36,049 nt of DNA. It comes from Oscillospiraceae bacterium. Its GTDB lineage: Bacteria; Bacillota; Clostridia; UMGS1810. Under the pieces are notes generated by a model. The model was given only the letters and a program-made list of their open reading frames with translations. It searched no databases and had not been told where the DNA came from. The stretch's first letter is position 1. Each line of letters opens with the position of its first letter. Location of the stretch: NCBI GenBank assembly GCA_015069015.1, contig SVJK01000015.1, forward strand, positions 1 to 36,049. Direction: 5' to 3'. Shown here piece after piece: positions 7,169-15,373 of the stretch. The position numbers and the translations under genes were made by a program.

Positions 7169-8998
7169 ATGTGTTCAATATGTGCAATCGCAGATTTTAA
7201 AAACAATCAAAACATCGATCCCGGAATACTTTCTGTAATGGGAAAAAGTATGAAACACAGAGGCCCCGATGACACGGGATTATATCTGACTCCCCATGTG
7301 TCTTTTTGTCATAACCGTCTTTCTGTTATGGACGTAAAAAGAGGCAAACAACCCATGACAGCCGTGTATGAAGGGAAAAAGTACATAATATGTTATAACG
7401 GAGAAATATATAACACCATAGAACTTAAAAAAGAACTTGTGGAATATGGAGCAGAGTTTTTTACAGACTGTGACACGGAAGTTCTTTTGTGGTCCTACAT
7501 AATATGGGGCAGGGAATGTGTAAAAAAACTCAACGGCATTTTTGCATTTATAGTATACGATGAATCCAAAAGAGAATTGTTTCTTGCAAGAGACAGATTT
7601 GGCGTCAAACCTCTTTTTTATAGCTTCATAGACACAACACTTGTTGTATCATCTGAAATAAAAGCAATGCTGTCTCATCCGTCAATTAAACCAAAAGTTG
7701 ATAAAACAGGGCTTTGGCAACTTTTGTTTTTATCACCGGTGACATTTAATAACACCACGGTTTTTCGTGACATATTCCAGCTTTCACCCGGGGAATGTGC
7801 AACATTTTCCATATCGGGATTTAAAAAGGAAAAATACTGGACTATGGAATCAAAACCCCATACAGATTCAAGAGAAGAAACCATCTATAAAACAAAGGAA
7901 CTTTTAAAGACGGCAGTAAAAAGACAACTTAAAAGCGATGTTCCTCTTTGCACATTTTTGTCAGGTGGTCTTGATTCATCTGCCATAACAGCCATCGCTT
8001 CAAAGGAAATGAGGGAAAGGGGTGAAAAACTTTCCACCTATTCCTTTGAATATGAGGGAAACAAGGAAAATTTCAAACAAAGTCTTTTTCAGCCAAAAAG
8101 TGATGACGATTTTGCAACGGGACTTTCGGATTTCCTTTTTACTGACCACAAGGTTCTCACTGTTTCCACAGAAAGCCTTTCTGAATATCTTTCATATGCC
8201 GTTGATGCAAGAGATTTTCCCGGTCAGGCTGACATAGATTCTTCTCTTATATATTTTTGTGAAAAGGTGAAAGAAAATCACACCGTTGCTCTTTCGGGAG
8301 AATGCAGTGACGAAATCTTCGGGGGATATCCGTGGTTTTACAGAGAAGAAATGCTAAAAAGAGATTTTTTCCCCTGGATTCACGATCCCTATGTAAGAGT
8401 ATCGCTTTTTAAAGAAGATGTTATCTCGCCCAAAGACGGATACAATTATGTCAGCAACAGATACAAAAACGACCTTGGCGAATTCAGTTTTCTTGACACA
8501 GACAGTCCTGAAATGAAAAATTCAAGAATTGCCACAAATCTTTCCGTGAAATATTTTATGACGTCTCTTCTTGAAAGAAAAGACCGTATGAGTATGGCAA
8601 GGGGAGTGGAAGTGCGTGTTCCTTTTGCAGATCATCATCTTGCCGAGTATGTATATAACGTTCCGTGGGATATAAAATTTGAAAATGCAACAGAAAAATC
8701 ACTTTTAAGATATGCCGTGGAAGATTATCTTCCAAAAGAGATAACATGGCGCAAAAAAAGTCCTTATCCCAAAAGTCATGATCCATCTTATGCAAAGATT
8801 GTGACAGAACTTTTAAGAAAAAGACTTAGTGTCAGAAACACTCTCTTTTGTGAACTTTGTGACAAGGAAAAAATCAATGAAATGCTGTCCTCTGACGGAG
8901 ACACATGGTTTGGTCAACTTATGGCAAAACCACAACTCATTGCCTGGCTTTTGCAGTTTGACTATTGGCTGGAAAAGTATAATATAGTTCTAGTTTAA
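7169..8998 (+). CDS. asnB: Asparagine synthetase (glutamine-hydrolysing)
   Basis: Converts aspartate, glutamine and ATP to asparagine, glutamate, AMP and PPi. 609 aa. The start is set at the second ATG (7169), not 7163, because glutaminase activity needs the catalytic Cys directly after the initiator Met (MCSICAIADF, Cys2) and the TGAGG site is 8 bases away. The N-terminal Ntn amidotransferase domain (~1-210) shows KHRGPDDTG, NGEIYN and LARDRFGVKPLFY. The synthetase domain has the PP-loop SGGLDSS (about 265-271) and SGECSDEIFGGYPW, the conserved ATP/Asp site. It stands alone between two terminators. Family members can also amidate peptides or cell-wall precursors, but nothing here suggests that. 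Confidence 0.93.
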   Translation: MCSICAIADFKNNQNIDPGILSVMGKSMKHRGPDDTGLYLTPHVSFCHNRLSVMDVKRGKQPMTAVYEGKKYIICYNGEIYNTIELKKELVEYGAEFFTDCDTEVLLWSYIIWGRECVKKLNGIFAFIVYDESKRELFLARDRFGVKPLFYSFIDTTLVVSSEIKAMLSHPSIKPKVDKTGLWQLLFLSPVTFNNTTVFRDIFQLSPGECATFSISGFKKEKYWTMESKPHTDSREETIYKTKELLKTAVKRQLKSDVPLCTFLSGGLDSSAITAIASKEMRERGEKLSTYSFEYEGNKENFKQSLFQPKSDDDFATGLSDFLFTDHKVLTVSTESLSEYLSYAVDARDFPGQADIDSSLIYFCEKVKENHTVALSGECSDEIFGGYPWFYREEMLKRDFFPWIHDPYVRVSLFKEDVISPKDGYNYVSNRYKNDLGEFSFLDTDSPEMKNSRIATNLSVKYFMTSLLERKDRMSMARGVEVRVPFADHHLAEYVYNVPWDIKFENATEKSLLRYAVEDYLPKEITWRKKSPYPKSHDPSYAKIVTELLRKRLSVRNTLFCELCDKEKINEMLSSDGDTWFGQLMAKPQLIAWLLQFDYWLEKYNIVLV

Positions 8999-9039
8999 AA
9001 AATGAGCGGCAAAAAATTTGGTTTTTTGCCGCTCATTTT
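8999..9039. terminator. Bidirectional terminator between asnB and the DHHW gene
   Basis: An 18-bp perfect stem AAAATGAGCGGCAAAAAA (8999-9016) with its complement (9022-9039) and a 5-base loop. A/T runs on both arms suit termination on both strands; the two genes converge on it. Confidence 0.9.
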
Positions 9040-9044
9040 GAATT

Positions 9045-10148
9045 TTATTTCATTGACAGACTGTTATTCAAAAGTGCTGTGCTATACATGAAAAGAATAT
9101 CTTTATTGCTGAAATCAACGAAGTTTGCAATGAATGAACTTTGAATATATCTTATGTCAACAAGGGTGATTTTGCTGTAACTCTCAGCCATAAGAGGAGC
9201 AAGGGAACTTCCAAAAGAATCCCTGAAAATCACAAGTTCCTCATGGCTTTTTGCATTCGGATTTTTAATTTCGATAAGCGCCTGAGTTCCTGAAAGGAAC
9301 AATTCATAGGGGTCTTTTCCATATGCTTTTTCCATGTCATACATACTGTTTTCAATGGGTTTTCCCATATCGTTATAATAGGTTACAGTGCAGGATTTCA
9401 AAACGTCATTTGTAAGATACTTTATGGTGTCAGGTTTGGTTTTGAGACCGTACTGACCTGCGTACACCCCATAGAATGGATTGTCAAGAACATTTTCTTC
9501 AAAATCACCCACAGACGAATTTCCCATTTTTTCAAGATATCTTTTTGCAATATCCACAATTTTTTCCTGACGCCAGTGGGAATCCGTTTTGTAATAATCA
9601 TCAAGGGATAAAAGGTCTCTTATTTCAATATATTCCATAAAGGGGAGACTCTCTTTAAAGTTTTTGATAAACTCATCATAATCAAGGCAAGGATAGCCGT
9701 TTTTGGGAGAGAGTATGAAGTTTTTATCGGGGATAACAGAAAGGTAAACCTTTGAATTCTTACCTTTAATGTTTGTGTCGTAAATTTTTGTAAAAAGTTC
9801 TGCGGCATAATTTGTCATATAAGGATTTTCGTCATCGTCCATTTTGGAGATGTGACCGTCCTGATAATAAAGACCATTGTTTTCATATTTGCCGAGAATC
9901 TTTTGTACGAAAAACGCTTTGTAGGAGCGGAATATATCTCTTAAAGGAAACTGGTCCTGAGTATAAGACTCAAAGTTTTCCATAAAGGTTCCGCTCATAA
10001 CAGACTCTGCGGACAGTTCCGGCATTTGTGCAAGAGCACGTCTTTCCGAAAGGGAGAATTCAGAATCTGTTTTAAAAATACATATAAAAAACACTGATAT
10101 GAAGATGGTTGAGAAAAGAAGAGTTGAAATTATATTTTTTATTTTCAT
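9045..10148 (-). CDS. DHHW / AlgX-AlgJ-like SGNH-type protein, membrane-anchored
   Basis: 367 aa. The start at 10148 (MKIKNIIST) follows AGGTGA at good spacing; longer in-frame reading is not supported. A single N-terminal hydrophobic helix (~6-26) suggests an anchored extracytoplasmic protein. Next come the family's EFSLSERRALAQMPELS segment, then the catalytic-type motif TDSHW (D189, H191) and FRDSFGSSL (S311). These are the equivalents of the Asp-His and Ser of the SGNH hydrolase fold used by AlgJ/AlgX-type O-acetyltransferases. It lies 28 bases after the MBOAT gene on the same strand; such pairs transfer acetyl groups from the membrane acyltransferase to an exported polysaccharide. The target polymer is not identifiable. 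Confidence 0.85.
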   Translation of the reverse strand: MKIKNIISTLLFSTIFISVFFICIFKTDSEFSLSERRALAQMPELSAESVMSGTFMENFESYTQDQFPLRDIFRSYKAFFVQKILGKYENNGLYYQDGHISKMDDDENPYMTNYAAELFTKIYDTNIKGKNSKVYLSVIPDKNFILSPKNGYPCLDYDEFIKNFKESLPFMEYIEIRDLLSLDDYYKTDSHWRQEKIVDIAKRYLEKMGNSSVGDFEENVLDNPFYGVYAGQYGLKTKPDTIKYLTNDVLKSCTVTYYNDMGKPIENSMYDMEKAYGKDPYELFLSGTQALIEIKNPNAKSHEELVIFRDSFGSSLAPLMAESYSKITLVDIRYIQSSFIANFVDFSNKDILFMYSTALLNNSLSMK

Positions 10149-10176
10149 AATATCACCTGCCTTGGAAATAATTGAT

Positions 10177-11577
10177 TTAGAATCTAAAATAAAGGAATGG
10201 GTTAAATGAGCCGTCAACAAGATATGAAACACATATAACAAGAAGAATCAAGAGAACCGGAATCTCGAAAAATTCCATAATAACTTTTGTGAATCTCTTT
10301 TTGTACAAGCACTCCTTAAAGGATTTGAAAAGGGGAGTTGCACCAATAACTGCAATAAGGAGAACTGCAAAATAACTTTTGAAATAGTAAATAAATTCAT
10401 CTGATATGAATGGAATTTCAGATATTGCAAACATTCCTTTTAACTTCATGAAAATGTCTGATGCAGACAAACCGCTGAAAATAACAAAACTTATAATTAC
10501 AAAAAAGAGGGTATATATTCTTCCTGCAACAGGAGATTTTTTTAGCCATTCTTTCAGCCACAGTTTTTCAATCATAAGAAGAAGTGCAAAGAAAAGTCCC
10601 CATATCACAAAGTTCCATGCGGCACCGTGCCAGAAACCTGTGAGACACCAGATTGTAAGAATGTTTATAATCAGTTTTTTTCTGCCGACTCTGCTTCCGC
10701 CCATGGGGATATACACATAGTCTCTGAACCAGGAGCCAAGAGATATATGCCATCTTCTCCAAAATTCCGTGATGCTTGAAGAAATAAAGGGATAGTTGAA
10801 GTTTTCCATAAAGTCAAATCCGAAAAACTTTCCAAGACCTATTGCCATATCGGAATATCCCGAAAAATCAAAATATATCTGGAGCATATAGGCAATTGCA
10901 TACAGCCAGAAAAACAAGACTGATTTATCCTGAGACTGATAAAACACTTCGCATAACTCACCCAGAGTATTTGCTACAATAATCTTTTTTGAAAGACCGA
11001 CAATAAAACGTCTGAACCCTTCTGAAATTTTTTCAAAGGAATGAGTACGGCTTATGAGAGAAGATTCCACATCTGAATATCTTACAATAGGACCTGCAAT
11101 AAGTTGCGGAAAAAGTGCAACATACGTTGCAAGAGTAAGGGGGTTTTTCTGGGATTTCACATCACCTCTGTACACATCAATAACATAACTGAGTATCTGA
11201 AAGGTATAAAAACTTATTCCTATCGGAAGAACAACATTCAAAGCCTTAACTTCTATGCCGGTAACACGCGAAAAGTTTTCAACAAAAAAGTTTGCATACT
11301 TAAAATATAAAAGGAAAGACAGTATTATAACTGACGAGAGGGAGAGAAAAACTTTTGACAGTTTTTTATCTCTGAATTTTTCAATTAAAATAGCACCAAC
11401 ATATCCTGTCAGAACTGTTGTTATCATCAAAGCAAGATACTTTGGCTCGCCCCAACCGTAAAAGCAAAGACTAAACAGAAGTAAAACAGTGTTCTTCATG
11501 GGTTTTGGCGAGATGAAATATACAATTGAAAGAGCAGGCAGGAAATAGAAAAGAAAAGATAAACTTGAAAAAAGCAA
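10177..11577 (-). CDS. MBOAT family membrane O-acyltransferase (AlgI/DltB-like)
   Basis: 466 aa, polytopic membrane protein. The best start is the TTG at 11577: AAAGGAGG lies 7 bases before it, and the product begins MLFSSLSFLFYFLP, the usual N-terminus of AlgI-type proteins. A TTG 18 bases further upstream (11595) would place the ribosome site inside the gene. Family features are YGWGEPKYL, the conserved block EFWRRWHISLGSWFRDYVYIPMGGSR, and TGFWHGAAWNFVIWG with the invariant catalytic His (317). It moves acyl, usually acetyl, groups across the membrane and works with the adjacent DHHW protein. First gene of a two-gene minus-strand unit. Confidence 0.92.
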   Translation of the reverse strand: MLFSSLSFLFYFLPALSIVYFISPKPMKNTVLLLFSLCFYGWGEPKYLALMITTVLTGYVGAILIEKFRDKKLSKVFLSLSSVIILSFLLYFKYANFFVENFSRVTGIEVKALNVVLPIGISFYTFQILSYVIDVYRGDVKSQKNPLTLATYVALFPQLIAGPIVRYSDVESSLISRTHSFEKISEGFRRFIVGLSKKIIVANTLGELCEVFYQSQDKSVLFFWLYAIAYMLQIYFDFSGYSDMAIGLGKFFGFDFMENFNYPFISSSITEFWRRWHISLGSWFRDYVYIPMGGSRVGRKKLIINILTIWCLTGFWHGAAWNFVIWGLFFALLLMIEKLWLKEWLKKSPVAGRIYTLFFVIISFVIFSGLSASDIFMKLKGMFAISEIPFISDEFIYYFKSYFAVLLIAVIGATPLFKSFKECLYKKRFTKVIMEFFEIPVLLILLVICVSYLVDGSFNPFLYFRF

Positions 11578-11613
11578 GGTGTTTCCTCCTTTCAAAAACG
11601 GGCAAAATCAATA

Positions 11614-11647
11614 ACTGCGGGAAAGATCTAAAATTCCTTCCCGCAGT
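11614..11647 (-). terminator. Terminator of the repeat-linker lipoprotein gene
   Basis: 10-bp perfect stem ACTGCGGGAA (11614-11623) / TTCCCGCAGT (11638-11647), just after the lipoprotein stop on the minus strand. The following T-run is weak (TATTGATTTTG). Confidence 0.6.
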
Positions 11648-11666
11648 ATAGGTTGATTTTCAGATT

Positions 11667-12443
11667 TTATTCTTCATCAAAAGATGCGGGACACATTACA
11701 AAAAAGACTTTATTGCCAACGTTTCCTGCAATCATTTCATCTGCTTCTGTGCAGATGTTCCATCTTTTGTTTGCGTTTGCTTTGAGATTTGCCACAAAAG
11801 AGGATGCATCTGTATCTGCATCAAGTGTAAATACATATCCGATAAAGGGGATAGAACCAATCATAGGTGCAAACATATATCCTTCGGAAAATCCTTTAAT
11901 CTCTGCATTATCAAAACCGTTCAAAAATCCGGGTTCAACGCTCATTGACGCACCGCCAAAGGGAATTACGGGATTTGTTAAAAGTGCATCTGCAATTGCC
12001 TGGGCGCTCATTGAGGACGCTTTTGATTTAAAATCTGCCAAAAGAATGTTTCCGACTGTCTTGGGTTTTTCTTCGGGTTTCACCTCAGGTTTCACCTCAG
12101 GTTTTACCTCGGGTTTTGTTTCAGGTTTTGTTTCAGGTTTTGTTTCAGGTTTTGTTTCAGGTTTTACCTCGGGCTTTGCCTCGGGTTTTGTTTCAGGCTT
12201 AGCTTCAGGTTTTGCCTCGGGTTTTTCTTCAGGCTTTATTTCATCTGCTTTTTCTTCGTCTTTTTCAGCCTCATCAACAACCTCTTCGGATGATGAATCT
12301 ACAGTCTCGTCAATAGATGAGTCTGTAATTTTATCTGATTGTGATGGTTTTGATGTTTCAGTTTTTTTCTCATCTTTTTTACCGCATGCAGCAAAAGATG
12401 CCACAACAGAAATTGCTAAAATAAGTGCCAATAATTTTTTCAT
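11667..12443 (-). CDS. Lipoprotein with (KPEx)14 repeat linker
   Basis: 258 aa from the ATG at 12443, with AAAGGAG upstream; the longer reading to 12503 has no ribosome site. The signal peptide ends in the lipobox FAAC/GKKDEKK. An acidic Ser/Glu-rich stretch is followed by 14 KPEx tetrapeptides plus KPK (DNA 12060-12236), with x = E, A, T or V. This probably forms an extended spacer through the cell wall. The C-terminal ~110 residues (VGNILLADFKSKASSMSAQAIADALL... to PASFDEE) form a small folded domain with VFTLDADTDASSFVANLKANANKRWNICTEADEMI. I do not recognise its family. It is downstream of a TetR gene on the same strand. Confidence 0.85.
   Translation of the reverse strand: MKKLLALILAISVVASFAACGKKDEKKTETSKPSQSDKITDSSIDETVDSSSEEVVDEAEKDEEKADEIKPEEKPEAKPEAKPETKPEAKPEVKPETKPETKPETKPETKPEVKPEVKPEVKPEEKPKTVGNILLADFKSKASSMSAQAIADALLTNPVIPFGGASMSVEPGFLNGFDNAEIKGFSEGYMFAPMIGSIPFIGYVFTLDADTDASSFVANLKANANKRWNICTEADEMIAGNVGNKVFFVMCPASFDEE
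12060..12236 (-). repeat. In-frame 12-bp tandem repeat coding for KPEx
   Basis: Fourteen 12-base units plus a partial unit, 59 codons in total, inside the lipoprotein gene. Third positions and the fourth codon vary, so the array is not a fresh expansion, but TCAGGTTTTGTT-type units near 12120-12165 are almost identical. A change of whole units would keep the frame. Confidence 0.9.
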
Positions 12444-12476
12444 AATTATTCTCCTTTGTCTTTTTTCATACATAAT

Positions 12477-12491
12477 ACCTGCAAGGCAGGT
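12477..12491. promoter_or_regulatory. Small palindrome between the TetR and lipoprotein genes
   Basis: ACCTGC-AAG-GCAGGT, in the 65-base gap between the TetR stop and the lipoprotein start. It could be an operator or a short RNA hairpin; there is no further evidence. Confidence 0.25.
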
Positions 12492-12508
12492 AAAAGGTTG
12501 CAAAAAAA

Positions 12509-13069
12509 TTAAAATTCTTTCAAAATACTTTTTTTGAGCATCATAATGGTTTTTTCTCCGTCCATATCACCGTTGTCAATCATAAGAACAGCCCCATACA
12601 CCAAAGAACAGATAACGTAGCATTTATGCTCGGTTTCACTTTCTGACACACCGAATTCAGTGCAACATTTTTTTACAAGTGTGCAGATGGTATCCGTGAT
12701 TTTTGAAAATTCGCTTTCGATTTCAAACTCTTTGGTCTTGAGGGTGAGAACAGAGCGGAAGTTTGGGTTTGCTATCCAGAATTTAACATAGGATGCACAA
12801 ACTTCTGTCAGTTGCTTTTTTAAATCATCTTTGAAAAACTCTTCAATCTGATTCTGCAAAAGCATCCATCTTGAGTGAATGTATGCTACAATTTCCCTTA
12901 TGAAATCTTCCTTGCCCTTAAAGTGTTTATAGGGCGCAGCGCAGGAAACATTGCAGTTTGACGCAACTCTCCGAAGTGAAAAATCAGCGATTCCGTGATT
13001 TTCAATTTCTGATATTCCTGAAATGATTAACTTTTGTCTGACGGTTTCATAGCCTTCGTAATCTTCCAT
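12509..13069 (-). CDS. TetR/AcrR family transcriptional regulator
   Basis: 186 aa. The N-terminal helix-turn-helix is clear: VRQKLIISGISEIENHGIADFSLRRVASNCNVSCAAPYKHFKGKEDFIREIV (about residues 10-62), including the family's 'Y-K-HF-K-K-D' end of the recognition helix. The C-terminal ligand domain is divergent and Cys-containing (TLVKKCCTEFGVSESETEHKCYVICSLVYGAVLMI), so the ligand cannot be inferred. GCGAGG lies before the ATG. It is divergent from the aromatic operon and upstream of the lipoprotein. A palindrome in its own leader (13095-13117) suggests autoregulation. Whether it also controls pheA or the lipoprotein is not decided by the sequence. Confidence 0.92.
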   Translation of the reverse strand: MEDYEGYETVRQKLIISGISEIENHGIADFSLRRVASNCNVSCAAPYKHFKGKEDFIREIVAYIHSRWMLLQNQIEEFFKDDLKKQLTEVCASYVKFWIANPNFRSVLTLKTKEFEIESEFSKITDTICTLVKKCCTEFGVSESETEHKCYVICSLVYGAVLMIDNGDMDGEKTIMMLKKSILKEF

Positions 13070-13094
13070 TTATATAACCTCGCTAAAAGATTAT

Positions 13095-13117
13095 TGATAC
13101 ACGAAAATATTGTATCA
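13095..13117. promoter_or_regulatory. Inverted repeat upstream of the TetR gene, likely operator
   Basis: TGATACA (13095-13101) and TGTATCA (13111-13117), 9 bases apart, 26 bases before the TetR start. The size and position are typical of a TetR self-repression site. This is an inference. Confidence 0.45.
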
Positions 13118-13165
13118 CATATTATACAAATAAGCAACAGTTTTGATAAAACTACATATTTTATG

Positions 13166-13193
13166 TTGACAAAATTATATTTTGTGATATAAT
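13166..13193 (+). promoter_or_regulatory. Sigma-A promoter of the aromatic amino acid operon
   Basis: TTGACA (13166-13171), a 16-base spacer and TATAAT (13188-13193). Both boxes match the consensus exactly. The predicted start is near 13200, giving a leader of about 40 bases, too short for a T-box or an attenuator with leader peptide. Confidence 0.85.
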
Positions 13194-13208
13194 AGTCTTA
13201 ATTCATTA

Positions 13209-13227
13209 AAGTTAACACTGTTAACTT
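13209..13227 (+). promoter_or_regulatory. Palindrome in the pheA leader next to the ribosome site
   Basis: AAGTTAAC-ACT-GTTAACTT, just downstream of the predicted start of transcription and directly before CGGAGG. It could be a repressor operator or an RNA hairpin affecting ribosome access. Confidence 0.5.
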
Positions 13228-13238
13228 CGGAGGTAATC

Positions 13239-14351
13239 ATGGATAAACTTCAGGCTGCAAGAGAAATTATAAATAAGACAGACAGGGAAATGGCAAGACT
13301 TTTTGTGGAGAGAATGAATGCTTCAAAACTTGTTGCAGAGCACAAAAAGGAACACGGTCTTCCGATTTTTGATGCAAAAAGAGAAGAAGAAGTAATAAAG
13401 AACAATTCTCTTTTGGTGGAAGACATTGAACTTCGCTCCTTCTACATCAACTTCTTGAAAAGCACAATGGATATATCAAAAAGTTATCAGCATAAACTTT
13501 TAGAGGGTGCAAGAATTGCCTATTCAGGGGTTGAAGGTGCATTTGCCCACATTGCCGCAAAGAGAATTTTCCCTGATGGCAACCTTACTTCCTACACAAG
13601 TTTCGAGGAAAGTTATGCATCGGTTGTAAAGGGAGAATGCGACTGTGTTGTACTTCCCATTGAAAACAGTTATGCAGGAGAAGTAGCCCAGGTAACCGAC
13701 CTTATGTTTGAGGGTTCGCTTTTTGTAACAGGAATATATGACCTTGAAATCACTCACAATCTTCTGGGTGTTCCGGGTGCTCATCTTTCAGATATCAAAA
13801 CTGTCATAAGCCATCCTCAGGCAATCAGCCAATGCTCAGGCTATATTTCCGAAAAAGGATTTGCTGCCATTCAGACATCGAACACAGCCATGGCGGCACA
13901 GTCGGTTTCTGAAAAGGGCGACAAAACAGTTGCGGCAATTGCAAGCAGGGAAACCGCAAAACTATATAATTTAGAAGTCATTGATCATCACATAAACACA
14001 AGCAATACAAACACAACACGTTTTGCAGTATTTTCCAAATCCGAAAACAAAAGCGTTCCTGCATCTCACACAAATTTCATTCTTCTTTTCACAGTCAATA
14101 ATGAAGCGGGCGCCCTTGCAAAGGCTATCAGTATCATAGGCAGATACGGATTTAATATGAATGCCTTAAGAAGCCGTCCCATAAAGGGAAGAAACTGGCA
14201 GTATTATTTCTATGTGGAAGCAGAAGGAGACATTTCAGGGAAAATCGGTGAACTGATGCTTTCTGAACTTTCTGAATATTGTGACACCGTTAAGGTGGCA
14301 GGAAAGTATTACAGTGAAAAATTATTATCCGATGAGGTGGATATGAAATGA
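13239..14351 (+). CDS. pheA: Bifunctional chorismate mutase / prephenate dehydratase (P-protein)
   Basis: 370 aa. Converts chorismate to prephenate and then to phenylpyruvate, the precursor of phenylalanine. An AroQ-type chorismate mutase domain (~1-85: MDKLQAAREIINKTDREMARLFVERM..., KREEEVIKN) is followed by prephenate dehydratase (~90-270: YSGVEGAFAHIAA, VLPIENSYAGEV, SHPQAISQC, and NTNTTRFAVF with the catalytic Thr-Arg-Phe). A C-terminal ACT domain (~278-355: FTVNNEAGALAKAISIIGRYGFNMNALRSRP) is the family's phenylalanine feedback site. The start follows CGGAGGT. First gene of the operon; its stop overlaps the aroB start by 4 bases (ATGA). Confidence 0.96.
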   Translation: MDKLQAAREIINKTDREMARLFVERMNASKLVAEHKKEHGLPIFDAKREEEVIKNNSLLVEDIELRSFYINFLKSTMDISKSYQHKLLEGARIAYSGVEGAFAHIAAKRIFPDGNLTSYTSFEESYASVVKGECDCVVLPIENSYAGEVAQVTDLMFEGSLFVTGIYDLEITHNLLGVPGAHLSDIKTVISHPQAISQCSGYISEKGFAAIQTSNTAMAAQSVSEKGDKTVAAIASRETAKLYNLEVIDHHINTSNTNTTRFAVFSKSENKSVPASHTNFILLFTVNNEAGALAKAISIIGRYGFNMNALRSRPIKGRNWQYYFYVEAEGDISGKIGELMLSELSEYCDTVKVAGKYYSEKLLSDEVDMK

Positions 14352-15373
14352 ACATACATATGAATCTTGGAAAAGACAGTTATGATATAGTTGTTGAAAG
14401 AGGTCTTTTGAAAAGAGCCTCAGAGGAGATTAATCTTCAAAGAAAAGTTTTCATAGTCACAGATTCAGGCGTTCCGAAAGAATACGCCAAAGAGATTTTA
14501 AACCAATGCAGAGACGGACACATTTTCACAATTGCCCAGGGAGAAGAAAGCAAGAATTTAAAAACATTTGAAACCCTTTTAAGAGAAATGCTTTCTTATG
14601 GGTTTTCCCGTTCTGATTGTGTGGTTGCAGTCGGCGGCGGAGTTGTGGGAGACCTTTCGGGATTTGTGGCAAGTGCATATATGAGGGGAATTGAGTTTTA
14701 TAACATCCCCACAACCGTTTTATCTCAGATTGATTCATCCATTGGCGGAAAGGTGGCAGTTGACCTTGACGGATATAAAAACATAATCGGAGCATTTTAT
14801 CAGCCGTCGAAGGTTTTAATAGATCCGGATGTTTTAAAAACTCTTCCGCCAAGACAGATTTCAAACGGTCTTTCGGAGGCAGTTAAAATGGCAATAACCT
14901 GCGATGAAGAACTTTTTGAAATATTTGAAAAAAATGAACCTATGGACAGTATTGACGAAATTATCATAAAATCACTGAACATTAAAAAGTCAGTGGTAGA
15001 ACAGGATGAAAAAGAAATGGGACTTCGCAAAATCCTGAATTTTGGTCACACAATCGGCCACGCCATAGAAAAAGAAACAGGATTTTCTTCTTTCTATCAC
15101 GGTGAGTGTGTGGCACTTGGAATGATTCCAATGTGTTCAGATTCTCTGAAAGCACGTCTCATTCCCGTTCTGGAAAAACTTTCTCTTCCAACCAAAGCAG
15201 ACATCAACATAGATTCGGTGTCAAAGGCAATCTCTCACGACAAAAAGGTGAAAGACGGAAAGGTCAGCGCAGTTTTTTCTGACAGACTCGGAAGTTTTGA
15301 AATAAAATCCATTGAATGTGACAGTTTAAAAGACAGAATTGCTCTGATTGCAAAAGGGGGGAATTCCAGATGA
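14348..15373 (+). CDS. aroB: 3-dehydroquinate synthase
   Basis: 341 aa. Makes 3-dehydroquinate from DAHP, the second step of the shikimate pathway; it is NAD- and metal-dependent. Motifs: VAVGGGVVGDLSGFVASAYMRGI (NAD binding), PTTVLSQIDSSIGGKVAVDL, GLSEAVKMAI, LNFGHTIGHAIE and FYHGECVALGM; the Glu and the two His of the last three motifs are the metal ligands in this family. It overlaps pheA by 4 bases and aroC by 4 bases, so translation is coupled. Slightly shorter than the ~360 aa usual in E. coli, as in other Clostridia. Confidence 0.97.
   Translation: MNIHMNLGKDSYDIVVERGLLKRASEEINLQRKVFIVTDSGVPKEYAKEILNQCRDGHIFTIAQGEESKNLKTFETLLREMLSYGFSRSDCVVAVGGGVVGDLSGFVASAYMRGIEFYNIPTTVLSQIDSSIGGKVAVDLDGYKNIIGAFYQPSKVLIDPDVLKTLPPRQISNGLSEAVKMAITCDEELFEIFEKNEPMDSIDEIIIKSLNIKKSVVEQDEKEMGLRKILNFGHTIGHAIEKETGFSSFYHGECVALGMIPMCSDSLKARLIPVLEKLSLPTKADINIDSVSKAISHDKKVKDGKVSAVFSDRLGSFEIKSIECDSLKDRIALIAKGGNSR

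Noticed and set aside
11653-12537. 294-aa plus-strand ORF with SGFTSGFVSGF repeats
   Set aside because: It is the antisense of the lipoprotein KPEx repeat. The minus-strand frame has a ribosome site, signal peptide and lipobox; the plus-strand frame has none.
13194-13238. T-box or attenuator before pheA
   Set aside because: The leader from the consensus promoter is only ~40 bases and has no leader peptide or T-box motif.
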